Below are positions 37,310-51,578 of a stretch of DNA of 64,000 nucleotides, in pieces. The number at the start of each line of letters is the position of its first letter. The first letter of the stretch is position 1. The notes under the pieces are model-generated. The model made no database searches. It was not told the DNA's origin and saw only the letters and a list, made by a program, of their open reading frames with translations. This stretch comes from Nocardia sp. CNY236 (GTDB taxonomy: Bacteria > Actinomycetota > Actinomycetes > Mycobacteriales > Mycobacteriaceae), in NCBI RefSeq assembly GCF_000482385.1, contig NZ_AXVD01000010.1, forward strand, positions 62,001-126,000, given 5' to 3'. The translations under genes and the position numbers were made by a program.

Positions 37310-38262
37310 TTTCCGGTTGCGGTGCGGTTGTCCAACGAGGCGACCGCCTCCGCGGCCTTGTCCAGGGGGTAGACGACCGGATCGGGCGGCGCGATTGCGC
37401 CGGAGACCAGCAACGGCTCCACCTCGGCCCATTGCTGCTGCAGATAGCCTGGATGCGACATCGCCCAGGCACCCCACGCCGCGCCGACCACCTCGACATT
37501 GTTCAGCAGCAACCGATTGACCTTGACTGTGGGGATATCCCCGGCGGTGAACCCCACGACCAACAGTCGGCCCGCGGGAGCAAGGCAACGAATGCTGTCG
37601 GTGAAGCGGTTTCCCCCGACCGGGTCGAGCACGATGTCGACACCGCGACCGTCGGTCAACTCTCGGACCGCGTGCAGCCAACCATCGGTCGACACCACAT
37701 CGGTGGCCCCGTTGGCGCGGGCTACCGTGGCCTTTTCCTCGGTGCTCACCACGGCGACGACTCGCCCCGCGCCGAGAGCTGCGGCCATGCGCAGTGTCGA
37801 CGTGCCGATCCCGCCCGCGGCACCGTGCACCAGCACCGTCTCACCGGCCGCCAACCTGCCACGAGTGCGCAGGCAGAAGTGCACTGTCAGATCGTTGAAC
37901 AGCACCCCGGCGCCCGCCTCCAACGACACGTTGTCCGGAAGAGCGAACACCATCTGTGCGGGCACGACTGCGGTCTCTGCCATGGCGTTACCGAGCAGTG
38001 TCAGCGCGACCACCCGGTCACCGGCACGCACGTGTGCATCGTGGGGTGCTTCACGCACGATGCCCGCGAGCTCACCCCCGAGAACGAACGGCACCTCCGG
38101 CTTCATCTGATAGAGACCCCGGGTCATCAACACATCCGGGAAGGCGACGCCCGCCGCGTGGACGTCGACCACGACGCCCCCCGGGTCCGATGCCGGCTCC
38201 GGGATATCCACGATCCGGATCGCCTCCGGTCCTTCCAGTGTGCCGATCTGGGCTGCGCGCAT
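37288..38262 (-). CDS. NADPH:quinone oxidoreductase-like MDR
   Basis: Zinc-free MDR protein of 324 residues: GVAFPDVLMTRGLYQMKPE, PFVLGGELAGIV, NDLTVHFCLRTRGRL, NADPH loop VHGAAGGIGTSTLRMA and a C-terminal ATGKVVVALR. It resembles the qor/NADPH:quinone reductase group; the substrate is unknown. ATG 38262 was chosen because AGAGAGG precedes it. It is convergent with the Lrp gene, and its final codons lie in the tandem repeat array. Confidence 0.9.
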   Translation of the reverse strand: MRAAQIGTLEGPEAIRIVDIPEPASDPGGVVVDVHAAGVAFPDVLMTRGLYQMKPEVPFVLGGELAGIVREAPHDAHVRAGDRVVALTLLGNAMAETAVVPAQMVFALPDNVSLEAGAGVLFNDLTVHFCLRTRGRLAAGETVLVHGAAGGIGTSTLRMAAALGAGRVVAVVSTEEKATVARANGATDVVSTDGWLHAVRELTDGRGVDIVLDPVGGNRFTDSIRCLAPAGRLLVVGFTAGDIPTVKVNRLLLNNVEVVGAAWGAWAMSHPGYLQQQWAEVEPLLVSGAIAPPDPVVYPLDKAAEAVASLDNRTATGKVVVALR

Positions 38263-38403
38263 GTGCTGACCTCTCTGTCGTCGCAACGGCGTGCACGTGC
38301 CGATGCCTCATCGACAACCTAGCCGGCTTCTTCGTCCCCTGTTCGGAGCACCTGATTTTGTTATGCTGACCACGACCTCACGGTCCAGGAGGGAAGGGGG
38401 ACG

Positions 38404-38751
38404 ATGACCGAGAACGATCAACGGTCACCTGCACCGACGACGTTGGAAGTCGATCCAGCGGCGCTGCAGGCATTCGCTCGTACGCTGCGCGAGGAAGCTG
38501 CGGCGATCGGTGATCTGAACACGGGGAACGCGGCAGCGGGCACCGAGCTGGTCGCGGCGGCCGCCGCACTACCGGGCACCGACTTCGCGCCGGTTGCCCA
38601 GCACGCGGCCGATGCCGTCGACCGAAGTCTGCACCGGATCGGCGCACGACTCACCACCATCGCCGACAACCTGCGCAATGCCGCCGGCGCCTACGAACTG
38701 GCCGAGGACGACTTCGCGGCGAGGCTGCGCGGCGTCGGTCTGCTGCAATGA
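38404..38751 (+). CDS. EspC/DUF2580-like type VII secretion target
   Basis: Small helical protein of 115 residues: LEVDPAALQAFARTLREEAAAI forms helix 1 and HRIGARLTTIADNLRNAAGAYELAEDDFAARL helix 2. YELAE near the C-terminus fits the YxxxD/E ESX export signal. EspC-like proteins pair with a second helical-hairpin protein for export. AGGAGGGAAGGGGG precedes the ATG. The stop overlaps the ATG of the next gene, which carries WSG and a lytic domain, suggesting a secreted heterodimer. Confidence 0.8.
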   Translation: MTENDQRSPAPTTLEVDPAALQAFARTLREEAAAIGDLNTGNAAAGTELVAAAAALPGTDFAPVAQHAADAVDRSLHRIGARLTTIADNLRNAAGAYELAEDDFAARLRGVGLLQ

Positions 38752-39911
38752 TCCTCACCGTCCCGGACGTGGCGAACTGGCAACCACAGCAACTGTCCGC
38801 GGCCGGCATCTCGGTCGAGACCTTGTCGCAGGGGCTCGATGCCGCGGTCGATACTGGCGCCGCCGCGACCCGGGCGCTCGCCGAGGAGAACAAATGGTCC
38901 GGTTCCGCGGGTGAAGCGGCGCAAGCACGAATGCACACCGAGAAGGTCCGCGCATCGACAGTGAGCGCTGCACTGTTGGACCTGAGCACCGCGCTCACTG
39001 TGCATGTACAGCACGTGGCCGAGGCGAAGGCCACGGTGGTGCGCCTGCGCGATGATGCGCTCGGACAGACTCCGCCCTTCGAGGTCGCACCCGATGGCAC
39101 TGTGACCGCCGAGGCGCGGATCGCCAATCTGCGCGCCCACTCGGACAAGGCCGACGTCGAGCTACTCGTCATCCAGGAAGCGCTGCAGGCGGCCTCCCGA
39201 AGCTGGGAGCTGACCATGGCGCTGAAAACCGCCCAAGAGGTGGCCGAACACGCCACAGCACAGCTCGGCGTTGCAGTCGATGCGCTGGAGGTCGCATTCG
39301 CCGCACTCGGCGAGCCGACCTCGAACCTGCCAACAGATACCCCGGCGACCGCACCGGCGAGCAGCTCGAGCGTGCCGACGAGCTCCTTCGGATCGCCGAC
39401 GAGCATTTCGTCGGGGGCGCCCGCCATCAGCCCAGCACCGGAGGCAGCGAGCCGCGTGATGGGCGGCGGATACACCGACAGCTCCGGATCGCAGCCGGGC
39501 GCCTCGTACGGCGCCGGCCCAGGACCGTCCGCGCCGGCCGGCCCGCTACCCAGCGGCGACGTCGGGCGCTGGGTCGAGGAGGCCAAACAGAAGCTCATCG
39601 CCATGGGCTACGATCCCGCGGCCATCGATGAGCGGGCGATCGCGATGATCATCCAGCACGAGTCCGCCGGCAATCCGTACGCCGAGAATCGTTGGGACAG
39701 CAACTGGATAGCCGGACATCCGTCGAAGGGGTTGATGCAGACCATCGACAGCACCTTCAACGCCTACAAAGCACCCGGCCACGACGACATCTGGAACCCG
39801 GTCGACAACATCATCGCCGGCGTGCGGTACGCGATCGACCGGTATGGGTCTCTCGGCAACGTCCCCGGTGTGGCGGCGGTGAACTCCGGAGGTGCATACC
39901 AGGGATATTGA
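38748..39911 (+). CDS. WXG-domain protein with C-terminal SLT transglycosylase
   Basis: Protein of 387 residues. The N-terminal about 200 residues are helical with WSG at 50-52 (EENKWSGSAGEAA), a WXG-like hairpin for ESX export. A Ser/Pro/Gly-rich linker (about 200-275) leads to a lytic transglycosylase domain: MIIQHESAGNP with catalytic Glu305, then GLMQTIDSTFNAY and NIIAGVRYAIDRYG. No Sec signal peptide is present. It would be exported by a type VII system with its EspC-like partner and cut peptidoglycan, for envelope remodelling or against other bacteria. Confidence 0.85.
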   Translation: MILTVPDVANWQPQQLSAAGISVETLSQGLDAAVDTGAAATRALAEENKWSGSAGEAAQARMHTEKVRASTVSAALLDLSTALTVHVQHVAEAKATVVRLRDDALGQTPPFEVAPDGTVTAEARIANLRAHSDKADVELLVIQEALQAASRSWELTMALKTAQEVAEHATAQLGVAVDALEVAFAALGEPTSNLPTDTPATAPASSSSVPTSSFGSPTSISSGAPAISPAPEAASRVMGGGYTDSSGSQPGASYGAGPGPSAPAGPLPSGDVGRWVEEAKQKLIAMGYDPAAIDERAIAMIIQHESAGNPYAENRWDSNWIAGHPSKGLMQTIDSTFNAYKAPGHDDIWNPVDNIIAGVRYAIDRYGSLGNVPGVAAVNSGGAYQGY

Positions 39912-40121
39912 TTCATTCGTCGTTCTCGCAACGGTGCGCCCTGCCCGGTGGTTCCCTCGGTGCGTCGATCCGATACGACGCCTTCCTCGCCGACGCGCCA
40001 GCGAACGGACTATGAATGAGATACGACGACTCGACGTGAGGTGACAAGATTCGCCCCGTAAAGTCGTCACCACAGCACCGTATGAAGAAACGCGGCACAC
40101 CGTGCAGCGCGAGGAGCACAA

Positions 40122-40895
40122 GTGTCACTCGATCAGCCACTCGCCCCGCTTTCCCAGGAGGGCATGGGCTTTGCTTCGGCGTGGCCCGTCCGGGCTGGCG
40201 ACGTGGACCCCTACAACCGGTTGCGATTCGACGCCATCGCCCGCTACCTGCAAGATATCGCCTGGGAGAACCTGCACCAGACATTCTTTCAGCAGACCGA
40301 TCCGAATTGGATCGTCCGTCGAACGGTCATCGATGTCGTCCGTCCCATCCTGTGGCCGGACGAGGTGCAACTGCTGCGGTGGTGCTCGGCGATGTCCACG
40401 CGCTGGACCAATATGCGGGTGCGAATCACCAGTGGAAGCGGCGGTCTGATCGAGACCGAGGCTTTCTGGATCAATATCAGCGAGTCCACCGGGATGCCCG
40501 CCCGGATCAGCGACCGAGGACTCGCCCACTTGGCCCGCACGTCCAGCGAGCACCGCCTGCGGTGGCGCCCCTATCTGACCGACAGCACGCCGCCGGAGTC
40601 GGATACCGACCTGCCGTATCCGGTGCGTGCCACCGATATCGACCAATACAACCATGTCAACAATGCCAGCTATTGGCAGGCAGTAGAGCAGTTCTTGGTC
40701 GAGTACCCCAAGCTGATCGCGGCGCCACACCGCGCTGTGATCGAGTACGTGACGCCGGTGCTGGCCCGCCAGCATGTGACCGTGCGTAGCCGATACGAAC
40801 CCGGTGACCGGACCGGACAACCGGTATTACGGCTGTGGTTCGTGGTCGGCGAGACCACCACGACGGTGGTTCGCCTCATGCCGCTCCCTGCCTGA
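40122..40895 (+). CDS. Acyl-ACP thioesterase-like protein (double hotdog)
   Basis: Protein of 257 residues with two hotdog repeats. The first has PVRAGDVDPYNRLRFDAIARYLQDIAWEN and WIVRRTVIDVVRP; the second has YPVRATDIDQYNHVNNASYWQAVEQFL. This is the PF01643 acyl-ACP thioesterase pattern, releasing fatty acids from ACP or CoA. Nocardial and mycobacterial homologues are usually annotated as acyl-ACP thioesterases without biochemical proof. The start is GTG 40122. Convergent with fprB. Confidence 0.87.
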   Translation: MSLDQPLAPLSQEGMGFASAWPVRAGDVDPYNRLRFDAIARYLQDIAWENLHQTFFQQTDPNWIVRRTVIDVVRPILWPDEVQLLRWCSAMSTRWTNMRVRITSGSGGLIETEAFWINISESTGMPARISDRGLAHLARTSSEHRLRWRPYLTDSTPPESDTDLPYPVRATDIDQYNHVNNASYWQAVEQFLVEYPKLIAAPHRAVIEYVTPVLARQHVTVRSRYEPGDRTGQPVLRLWFVVGETTTTVVRLMPLPA

Positions 40896-40931
40896 AGTAC
40901 GCGACCGCCCCTGCGAACGGACTCGCCGGCT

Positions 40932-40958
40932 GTCGGTCGGAAGCGCGAACCGACCGAC
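40932..40958. terminator. Bidirectional terminator hairpin
   Basis: GTCGGTCGG (40932-40940) and CCGACCGAC (40950-40958) form a perfect 9-bp stem with a 9-nt loop in the short gap between the convergent thioesterase and fprB genes. No U-tract, which is common in actinobacteria. Confidence 0.65.
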
Positions 40959-40969
40959 CTCCACAGCGA

Positions 40970-42640
40970 TCAGTCGCGCGCGGCCTTCAGCAGCTCGTCG
41001 CGAGTCGCGAATTTGACCCGGGGCCGCCCGGCGACCTTGCCGGCCGCCCGCTCTGCCTCATCGATCGCGCGCCACCCCGCTCGGTCCACCATGTTCGGTT
41101 GACGCTGTTCGAGCAACCTCTGCAACGCAGCCCGGTCGCCGGTCGGGGTGCCGAGCTTGCCCGCTGTGAGGTCGGCGATCAACGCCTCGATGGTCTCTTC
41201 GGCATCGGTTCGGTTCGAGCCGATCACCCCGCGCGGCCCTCGCTTGATCCAGCCACTGACATACACTCCGGGCAATGGCGTGCCGGCGTCGCCGATCACG
41301 CGACCGTTCTCGTTGGGCACGACGCCACGGCGTTCGTCGAACGGCACGCCGCCGATCGGCGTACCGCGGTAGCCGATGGATCGCAGCACCAACGTCGTGT
41401 CGATGCTCTCGGTACGGTCGGTGGGCCTGGCCACCAGCTCGCCACCCACGTTCGACAATTCGTTGTGGACGAGTTCGACCGACTCCACCCGCTCGACGCC
41501 GGTGAGCGCGGTGGGCGAGGCCGAGTAGCGAAACACGATCCGCTTGTTGCCGGCAACACGGCGACCATGGGCGTACTCCTCGGCGAGAGTGTGCTTCAAA
41601 GCCAGCGCCGGCTCGATCTCGGGGTCGTCCAGGATCGCCCGACTGGCCGGGTCGAGTGCGATGTCGGCCTCGTTCACGATGACGTCGACGCCGTCGAGGT
41701 GGGCCAGGGCGAGGAATTCCGGCGAGGTATAGGCCGCCTGCAACGGACCCCGACGGCCGAGCACCACGACCTCACGGATTGCGCTGTGCCGCAAGGCCGC
41801 CAGCGCGTGGTCGGCGATATCGGTCTGCGCGAGTTGCTCCGGGTCGGTGGTCAGCACGCGGGCGACATCCAACGCGACATTGCCGTTGCCGACGATCACG
41901 GCTCGTTCGCCGGACAGGTCGAATGTGCGGTCCGCATAGTCGGGGTGGCCGTTGTACCACGCAACGAACTCGGTGGCGGAGTGGCTGCCGGCCAGGGTTT
42001 CGCCAGGGATACCGAGTTTGCGGTCGGTTGCGGCACCCACCGCGTAGATCACTGCATGGTGGTGGCGCAGGAGCTCCTCGTGCGATATGTGCGTGCCCAC
42101 GTCGACATTGAGGTAGTACTGCACCGCCTCACGACGAAACGCGGATTCGAACATGTCCGACACCCCTTTGGTGGCCGGATGGTCCGGCGCGACGCCAGCG
42201 CGCACCAGCCCGCCTGGGGTCGGTAGGCGGTCGAACATCTCGATCTCGACATCCGCCCGGCGCAAGAGTTCGTCGGCCGCGTAGCACGCCGCAGGTCCTG
42301 CGCCGACGATTGCGACCCGCAAGGTACCCAGTTCCTTCGGCGCCCGCGCGGGCGTAACGATCGGATCGAAGTTCGACTCCAACGGGTGCCGCCGAAAGTA
42401 CGCCGCGTTGATGTCGATGAATCGGGCCTGAGTGTCCGGGAGGTCGTCTTCGGAGAAGATGGCGTCCACCGGACACACGTCGACGCAGGCGCCGCAGTCG
42501 ATACAGGTGTCCGGGTCGATGTAGAGCATCTCGGTTGTCGCGAACTCCGGCTGGTCCGGAGCCGGGCGGATGCAGTCGACCGGGCACTCTGGGACGCAGC
42601 TGGCGTCGTTGCAACAACGCTGCGTGATTACGTAGGCCAT
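40970..42640 (-). CDS. fprB: Ferredoxin-fused ferredoxin-NADP reductase FprB
   Basis: Fusion protein of 556 residues like mycobacterial FprB. The N-terminal seven-iron ferredoxin domain has CCNDASCVPECPVDCIRP and CIDCGACVDVCPVDAIF. The adrenodoxin-reductase-type domain follows: FAD loop VAIVGAGPAACYAADELL, VRAGVAPDHPATKGV, NADP loop VIVGNGNVALDVARVL and GWIKRGPRGVIGSNR. It passes electrons from NADPH to ferredoxins or P450 systems. Full length. Divergent from sixA. Confidence 0.95.
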   Translation of the reverse strand: MAYVITQRCCNDASCVPECPVDCIRPAPDQPEFATTEMLYIDPDTCIDCGACVDVCPVDAIFSEDDLPDTQARFIDINAAYFRRHPLESNFDPIVTPARAPKELGTLRVAIVGAGPAACYAADELLRRADVEIEMFDRLPTPGGLVRAGVAPDHPATKGVSDMFESAFRREAVQYYLNVDVGTHISHEELLRHHHAVIYAVGAATDRKLGIPGETLAGSHSATEFVAWYNGHPDYADRTFDLSGERAVIVGNGNVALDVARVLTTDPEQLAQTDIADHALAALRHSAIREVVVLGRRGPLQAAYTSPEFLALAHLDGVDVIVNEADIALDPASRAILDDPEIEPALALKHTLAEEYAHGRRVAGNKRIVFRYSASPTALTGVERVESVELVHNELSNVGGELVARPTDRTESIDTTLVLRSIGYRGTPIGGVPFDERRGVVPNENGRVIGDAGTPLPGVYVSGWIKRGPRGVIGSNRTDAEETIEALIADLTAGKLGTPTGDRAALQRLLEQRQPNMVDRAGWRAIDEAERAAGKVAGRPRVKFATRDELLKAARD

Positions 42641-42803
42641 ATCGTATTGATCCTCGAAAGTACGTGGGCTGTGGCCGCTCCTGGTGTTGTGGCGGTGGCT
42701 CGTCGTGCCACTGGAGCGCCGGCTTCAGCCCAAATGTGATGCCGCTTTCAGTGTGCCTCGAGTATGGTCGAAATCTCGCTTCCGGAGCCTCTACGGTATC
42801 TGC

Positions 42804-43295
42804 ATGGCACGCACCCTGATCCTCATGCGGCACGGCAAGTCGGCCTACCCCGATGGCGTGGACGATCACCAGCGACCGTTGGCACCGCGGGGCCGACGGC
42901 AAGCCGGGATGGCCGGTCGGTGGTTGCAGGAAACTCAACCTCCGATCGACGCGGTGCGCTGCTCCACGGCCACCCGTACCCGCGAGACTCTCGCCGCCCT
43001 GGGAGTGACCGCTCCGGTCGTGTTCGACGCCGCGATCTACGAAGCCAGGCCGGCCACACTGATCGAACTGATCCAACTCGCCGATGACGACGTCGCGACC
43101 CTGCTACTGATCGGGCATGCGCCCGGCATGCCACAGACGGCATGGGAACTGGCGAGCAATCGCGACTGCGCACCCGCCATCGAACTCAGCGGGAAGTTCC
43201 CCACCTCCGCGCTGGCCATTCTTCGATTCGACGGCTCGTGGTCCGATGTCGCCCCGGCAGCCGGGGAACTGCTTCACTTCCACATCCCGCGCTGA
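42804..43295 (+). CDS. sixA: SixA-type phosphohistidine phosphatase
   Basis: Histidine phosphatase family protein of 163 residues. LILMRHGKSAYPD carries the RHG catalytic histidine, CSTATRTRETL the second basic site, and GHAPGM the second histidine. Length and order fit SixA, which removes phosphate from phosphohistidine proteins. ATG 42804 has a weak ribosome site. Divergent from fprB across 163 bp. Confidence 0.85.
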   Translation: MARTLILMRHGKSAYPDGVDDHQRPLAPRGRRQAGMAGRWLQETQPPIDAVRCSTATRTRETLAALGVTAPVVFDAAIYEARPATLIELIQLADDDVATLLLIGHAPGMPQTAWELASNRDCAPAIELSGKFPTSALAILRFDGSWSDVAPAAGELLHFHIPR

Positions 43296-43602
43296 CTGCT
43301 CGGCGATGCCAGGACGGCGTGACCGGGTACCTGTCGACCAACCGTCTCGCACAGACCTCGAAAGGTGCCCGGTCGGCCCTACCGGCCAGCGAGCTAAGAT
43401 CGATGCGCTTCGTCAGGGCCGAGGCCCGCTCCGGGACTCCGACATCACCCGAAGACAGATATTGGGCAGGCCAGCAGACCACTGTCGTCCGCTGGAACCC
43501 GGCCAGACCACAGGGTGTCGCAAACGGCTACGGCTCCGCTCACGGCGAGGAAGTCCTCAGCGGCGATTCGACAATTGTGAATGCAAACAGTAGGAGACGC
43601 TC
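43296..43602. other. Intergenic region
   Basis: No supported gene in these 307 bp between sixA and the ABM gene. The latter's promoter should be here; none was clearly recognised. Confidence 0.45.
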
Positions 43603-43896
43603 ATGTCGACATTGGTGCTCAATGTCCGCTTCATCGCCAAGCCGGGCAAGGAGAAGGAAGTACGAGAGGTGCTGGAAGCGGCTCTCGAACCGACTCGTGC
43701 CGAGGAAGGCTGCATCAGCTACGAGCTGTATCAGCATTACGCCGACCCGACCCGGATGGCGCTGTTGGAGGAGTGGGTCGACGCCGACGCGCTGGCAACG
43801 CACTTCGAAACGCCCCACCTGAAGGCAGTCATCGCCGGGCTGGAGAACATTCTGGTCGAGCCGTTCGACCTGCGGAAGTACAACGAGATCAAGTGA
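43603..43896 (+). CDS. ABM-domain monooxygenase (YgiN-like)
   Basis: Protein of 97 residues with the antibiotic biosynthesis monooxygenase ferredoxin-like fold: LNVRFIAKPGKEKEVREVLE, EEGCISYELYQHYADPTRMAL and EEWVDADALATHFETPHLK. Such dimeric proteins act on quinols or other aromatics without cofactor. Specific substrate unknown. GGAG lies 9 nt before the ATG. A bidirectional terminator follows. Confidence 0.9.
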   Translation: MSTLVLNVRFIAKPGKEKEVREVLEAALEPTRAEEGCISYELYQHYADPTRMALLEEWVDADALATHFETPHLKAVIAGLENILVEPFDLRKYNEIK

Positions 43897-43920
43897 CTGC
43901 GCCGGCCTGACGCCGCACGA

Positions 43921-43960
43921 CGCACGGCCCCCACTCCCTGACGGGAGCGGGGGCCGTGCG
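43921..43960. terminator. Bidirectional terminator between ABM gene and rpoC
   Basis: CGCACGGCCCCC and GGGGGCCGTGCG pair perfectly over 12 bp, and the inner CTCCC/GGGAG continues the stem around a short loop. It serves the rightward ABM gene and the leftward rpoC. Confidence 0.9.
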
Positions 43961-43983
43961 CGTTGTGATCGAGCGAGCAGCGA

Positions 43984-47937
<3,954 letters not shown>

Positions 47938-48074
47938 GTAACTTCCTTTCCCCTGTGCGGGTCGAATTCGAGCAAAAGTTCATTAGTGAGTGCCTGCCGA
48001 GAGTGCATTCGACCGACGCTCCGGTAATGCGCCTGCGACCGGATGCCGTGTTGTGGCGACATCCGGTCGATCAG

Positions 48075-51000
48075 CTAGTTCGCCAGATCGTCCACGGTGG
48101 CTGCTTCGTTCCTCGACAAGTTGATGCCCAGGTTCGCCGCCGCACGCTCCAGGTCCTCGTCGTCACCATCACGCATCTCGATCGCGGCGCCGTCGGAGGA
48201 CAGCACCTCGACATTGAGGCACAGCGACTGGAGTTCCTTGAGCAAGACCTTGAACGACTCCGGAATACCCGGCTCCGGAATGTTCTCGCCCTTGACGATC
48301 GCCTCATAGACCTTCACGCGACCGACCACATCGTCGGACTTGATGGTCAGCAGCTCCTGCAGCGTGTACGCCGCACCGTAGGCCTGCATGGCCCAGCATT
48401 CCATTTCCCCGAAGCGCTGACCGCCGAATTGCGCCTTACCGCCGAGCGGCTGCTGGGTGATCATCGAGTACGGGCCGGTCGAACGCGCGTGGATCTTGTC
48501 GTCGACCAAGTGGTGCAGCTTCAGGATGTACATGTAGCCGACCGCGACCGGGTACGGGAAGGGCTCACCCGAGCGGCCGTCGAACAGCGTGGCCTTGCCG
48601 TCGTCGTCGACCATGCGCTCGCCGTCCCGATTGGGCAGTGTGGAGCCCAACAGTCCGGTCAACTCCTCCTCGCGCGCACCGTCGAACACCGGCGTCGCGA
48701 TGTTCGATTCCGCCGGAGCGCCCAGCATGTGCTCCGGCAGCGCCCGCGCCCAGTCCGGGCGGGCGCCGTCGACGAGGTCGACATTCCATCCGGCCCGACC
48801 GATCCAGCCCAGGTGGGTCTCGAGGATCTGTCCGATATTCATTCGCCGCGGCACGCCATGCGTGTTCAAGATGATGTCGACCGGAGTGCCGTCCGGGAGG
48901 AACGGCATGTCCTCGGTGGGCAGGATCTTTCCGATCACGCCCTTGTTGCCGTGCCGTCCGGCCAGCTTGTCGCCGTCCTGGATTTTGCGCTTCTGCGCAA
49001 CGTACACCCGGACCAACTCGTTGACGCCGGGCGGCAGATCGTCGTCGTCGTCGCGAGAGAACACGCGAATGCCGATGACCTTGCCGGACTCGCCGTGTGG
49101 CACCTTCAGCGAAGTATCGCGGACCTCTCGGGCCTTCTCCCCGAAAATCGCGCGCAGCAGCCGCTCCTCGGGAGTCAGCTCGGTCTCGCCCTTCGGGGTG
49201 ACCTTGCCAACCAGGATGTCGCCGTCGCGCACCTCGGCGCCGATGCGCACGATGCCCCGCTCGTCCAGGTCCGCGAGGACCTCGTCGGAGACGTTCGGGA
49301 TGTCTCGAGTGATCTCCTCGGCGCCCAGCTTGGTGTCGCGCGCATCGATCTCGTGCTCCTCGATGTGAATCGAGGTGAGCACGTCCTCCTCCACGAGGCG
49401 CTGCGACAGAATGATCGCGTCCTCGTAGTTGTGACCCTCCCAGGGCATGATCGCGACGAGCAGGTTCTTGCCGAGCGCCATCTCACCGTTCTGGGTGCAG
49501 GGTCCGTCGGCCAGAACCTGGCCCTGTTCCACCCGCTGTCCCTCGTCGACGATGGGGCGCTGGTTCGAGCAGGTGCCCTGGTTCGATCGGTTGAACTTGC
49601 GCATCCGGTAGCTCTTGCGCGACCCGTCGTCGGCCATGACGGTCACGTAGTCCGCCGAGACCTCCTCGACCACGCCGGCATTGTCGTTCACCACGACGTC
49701 ACCCGCATCGACCGCCGCGCGCAGTTCCATGCCGGTACCGACGATCGGCGCCTCCGAGCGGATCAGGGGAACCGCCTGACGCTGCATGTTCGCACCCATC
49801 AGGGCACGGTTGGCATCGTCGTGTTCGAGGAACGGGATCATGGCGGTGGCAACCGACACCATCTGCCGCGGCGAGACGTCCATGTAGTCGACGTCGGTCG
49901 CTGCGACGAGTTCGTTCTCCTCGGTACCGCGGCGGCACAGCACCCGGTCTTCGAGGAAACGTCCGTCGGCATCTACCGGCGAGTTGGCCTGGGCACGCAC
50001 ATGGCGGTCTTCCTCGTCCGCGGTGAGGTAGACGACATCGTCGGTGACCCGGCCGTCGACCACCTTGCGGTAGGGCGTCTCGATGAATCCGAACGGATTC
50101 ACCCTCGCATAGACCGACAACGAGCCGATCAAGCCGATGTTCGGCCCCTCCGGCGTCTCGATCGGACACATGCGGCCGTAGTGCGACGGGTGAACGTCAC
50201 GAACCTCCAGTCCCGCGCGCTCTCGGGACAGGCCGCCCGGGCCCAGTGCCGAAAGCCGACGCTTGTGGGTCAGACCCGACAGCGGGTTGTTCTGGTCCAT
50301 GAACTGCGACAGCTGGGAGGTTCCGAAGAACTCCTTGATCGCAGCCACAACGGGACGAATGTTGATCAGGGTCTGCGGTGTGATCGCCTCGACGTCCTGG
50401 GTGGTCATCCGCTCGCGAACCACCCGCTCCATCCGGGACAGGCCGACCCGGATCTGGTTCTGGATCAGTTCGCCGACCGTGCGTAGGCGACGATTGCCGA
50501 AGTGGTCGATGTCATCGACTTCCACCGGGACTTCCGACCCTCCGGGGGCGGTCATGCTCTTGTCGCCCGCGTGCAGGCGAACGAGATATTCGATGGTGTT
50601 GACGATGTCTTCCCTGGTCAACACCGAGCCGGCTATCTGCTCGCCGAGGTGGATGCCCAGCTTCTTGTTGATCTTGTAGCGACCCACGCGCGCCAGGTCG
50701 TAGCGCTTCTCCTTGAAGAAGAGGTTCTCCAGCAGGGTCTGTGCCGACTCTTTGGTCGGCGGTTCGCCCGGGCGCAGCTTGCGGTAGATGTCCAGCAGCG
50801 CCTCGTCCTGACCCGTGGTGTTGTCCTTCTCCAGGGTCGACATCATGATCTCGGAGAAGCCGAAGCGTTCGACGATCTCCTCGGTGGTCCACCCCAGCGC
50901 CTTCAACAACACGGTGACCGGCTGGCGACGTTTGCGGTCGATGCGCACACCCACGGTGTCGCGCTTGTCCACGTCGAATTCCAGCCATGCCCCACGGCTC

Positions 51001-51578
51001 GGAATGACGCGCACGCTGTGCAGATCTTTCTCGGTGCTCTTGTCGACCGCGTGATCGAAGTAGACGCCCGGCGACCGCACCAACTGCGAGACGACGACTC
51101 GCTCGGTGCCGTTGATGATGAATGTGCCCTTGTCGGTCATCATCGGGAAGTCGCCCATGAAGACCGTCTGGCTCTTGATCTCACCGGTGTTGTTGTTGAT
51201 GAACTCCGCAGTCACGAACAGCGGAGCCGCGTAGGTCATGTCCTTGTCTTTGCATTCATCGATCGAGGCTTTGACCTCTTCGAAGCGCGGGTCGGAGAAG
51301 GACAGAGACATGGAGCCGGAGAAGTCCTCGATCGGGGAGAGTTCCTCGAGCACCTCCTCGAGGCCACCGACTAGGCCCACATCGCCGCGAGCGGCAGCCC
51401 GCCCGCGCCATTCCGGCGAACCGATCAACCAGGCGAACGATTCCGTTTGTAGATCGAGAAGCCCGGGCACCTCCAAGGGCTCGCGGATCTTCGCGAAAGA
51501 CACCCGCAACGGGGCTCCGGGTATTCCGGCAACTGCCTTGGTCTGGGTGGAGACTGCCAAGATGCGTCCTTCCAGCAC
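48075..51578 (-). CDS. rpoB: RNA polymerase beta subunit
   Basis: Second-largest RNA polymerase subunit, 1167 residues. The N-terminus [20 protein letters not shown] is typical of Nocardia. The rifampicin region is wild type: [18 protein letters not shown] and [13 protein letters not shown], with the Asp, His and Ser positions (435, 445 and 450 in M. tuberculosis numbering) unaltered. So this copy should be rifampicin sensitive, unlike the rpoB2 paralogue of some nocardiae. The start is GTG 51578. Confidence 0.99.
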   Translation of the reverse strand: MLEGRILAVSTQTKAVAGIPGAPLRVSFAKIREPLEVPGLLDLQTESFAWLIGSPEWRGRAAARGDVGLVGGLEEVLEELSPIEDFSGSMSLSFSDPRFEEVKASIDECKDKDMTYAAPLFVTAEFINNNTGEIKSQTVFMGDFPMMTDKGTFIINGTERVVVSQLVRSPGVYFDHAVDKSTEKDLHSVRVIPSRGAWLEFDVDKRDTVGVRIDRKRRQPVTVLLKALGWTTEEIVERFGFSEIMMSTLEKDNTTGQDEALLDIYRKLRPGEPPTKESAQTLLENLFFKEKRYDLARVGRYKINKKLGIHLGEQIAGSVLTREDIVNTIEYLVRLHAGDKSMTAPGGSEVPVEVDDIDHFGNRRLRTVGELIQNQIRVGLSRMERVVRERMTTQDVEAITPQTLINIRPVVAAIKEFFGTSQLSQFMDQNNPLSGLTHKRRLSALGPGGLSRERAGLEVRDVHPSHYGRMCPIETPEGPNIGLIGSLSVYARVNPFGFIETPYRKVVDGRVTDDVVYLTADEEDRHVRAQANSPVDADGRFLEDRVLCRRGTEENELVAATDVDYMDVSPRQMVSVATAMIPFLEHDDANRALMGANMQRQAVPLIRSEAPIVGTGMELRAAVDAGDVVVNDNAGVVEEVSADYVTVMADDGSRKSYRMRKFNRSNQGTCSNQRPIVDEGQRVEQGQVLADGPCTQNGEMALGKNLLVAIMPWEGHNYEDAIILSQRLVEEDVLTSIHIEEHEIDARDTKLGAEEITRDIPNVSDEVLADLDERGIVRIGAEVRDGDILVGKVTPKGETELTPEERLLRAIFGEKAREVRDTSLKVPHGESGKVIGIRVFSRDDDDDLPPGVNELVRVYVAQKRKIQDGDKLAGRHGNKGVIGKILPTEDMPFLPDGTPVDIILNTHGVPRRMNIGQILETHLGWIGRAGWNVDLVDGARPDWARALPEHMLGAPAESNIATPVFDGAREEELTGLLGSTLPNRDGERMVDDDGKATLFDGRSGEPFPYPVAVGYMYILKLHHLVDDKIHARSTGPYSMITQQPLGGKAQFGGQRFGEMECWAMQAYGAAYTLQELLTIKSDDVVGRVKVYEAIVKGENIPEPGIPESFKVLLKELQSLCLNVEVLSSDGAAIEMRDGDDEDLERAAANLGINLSRNEAATVDDLAN

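Noticed and set aside
47955..50486. 843-codon open frame on the plus strand opposite rpoB
   Set aside because: Antisense shadow of a highly expressed GC-rich gene; its translation shows no family motifs and it mirrors rpoB codon positions. The same applies to long plus-strand frames opposite rpoC, fusA and tuf.
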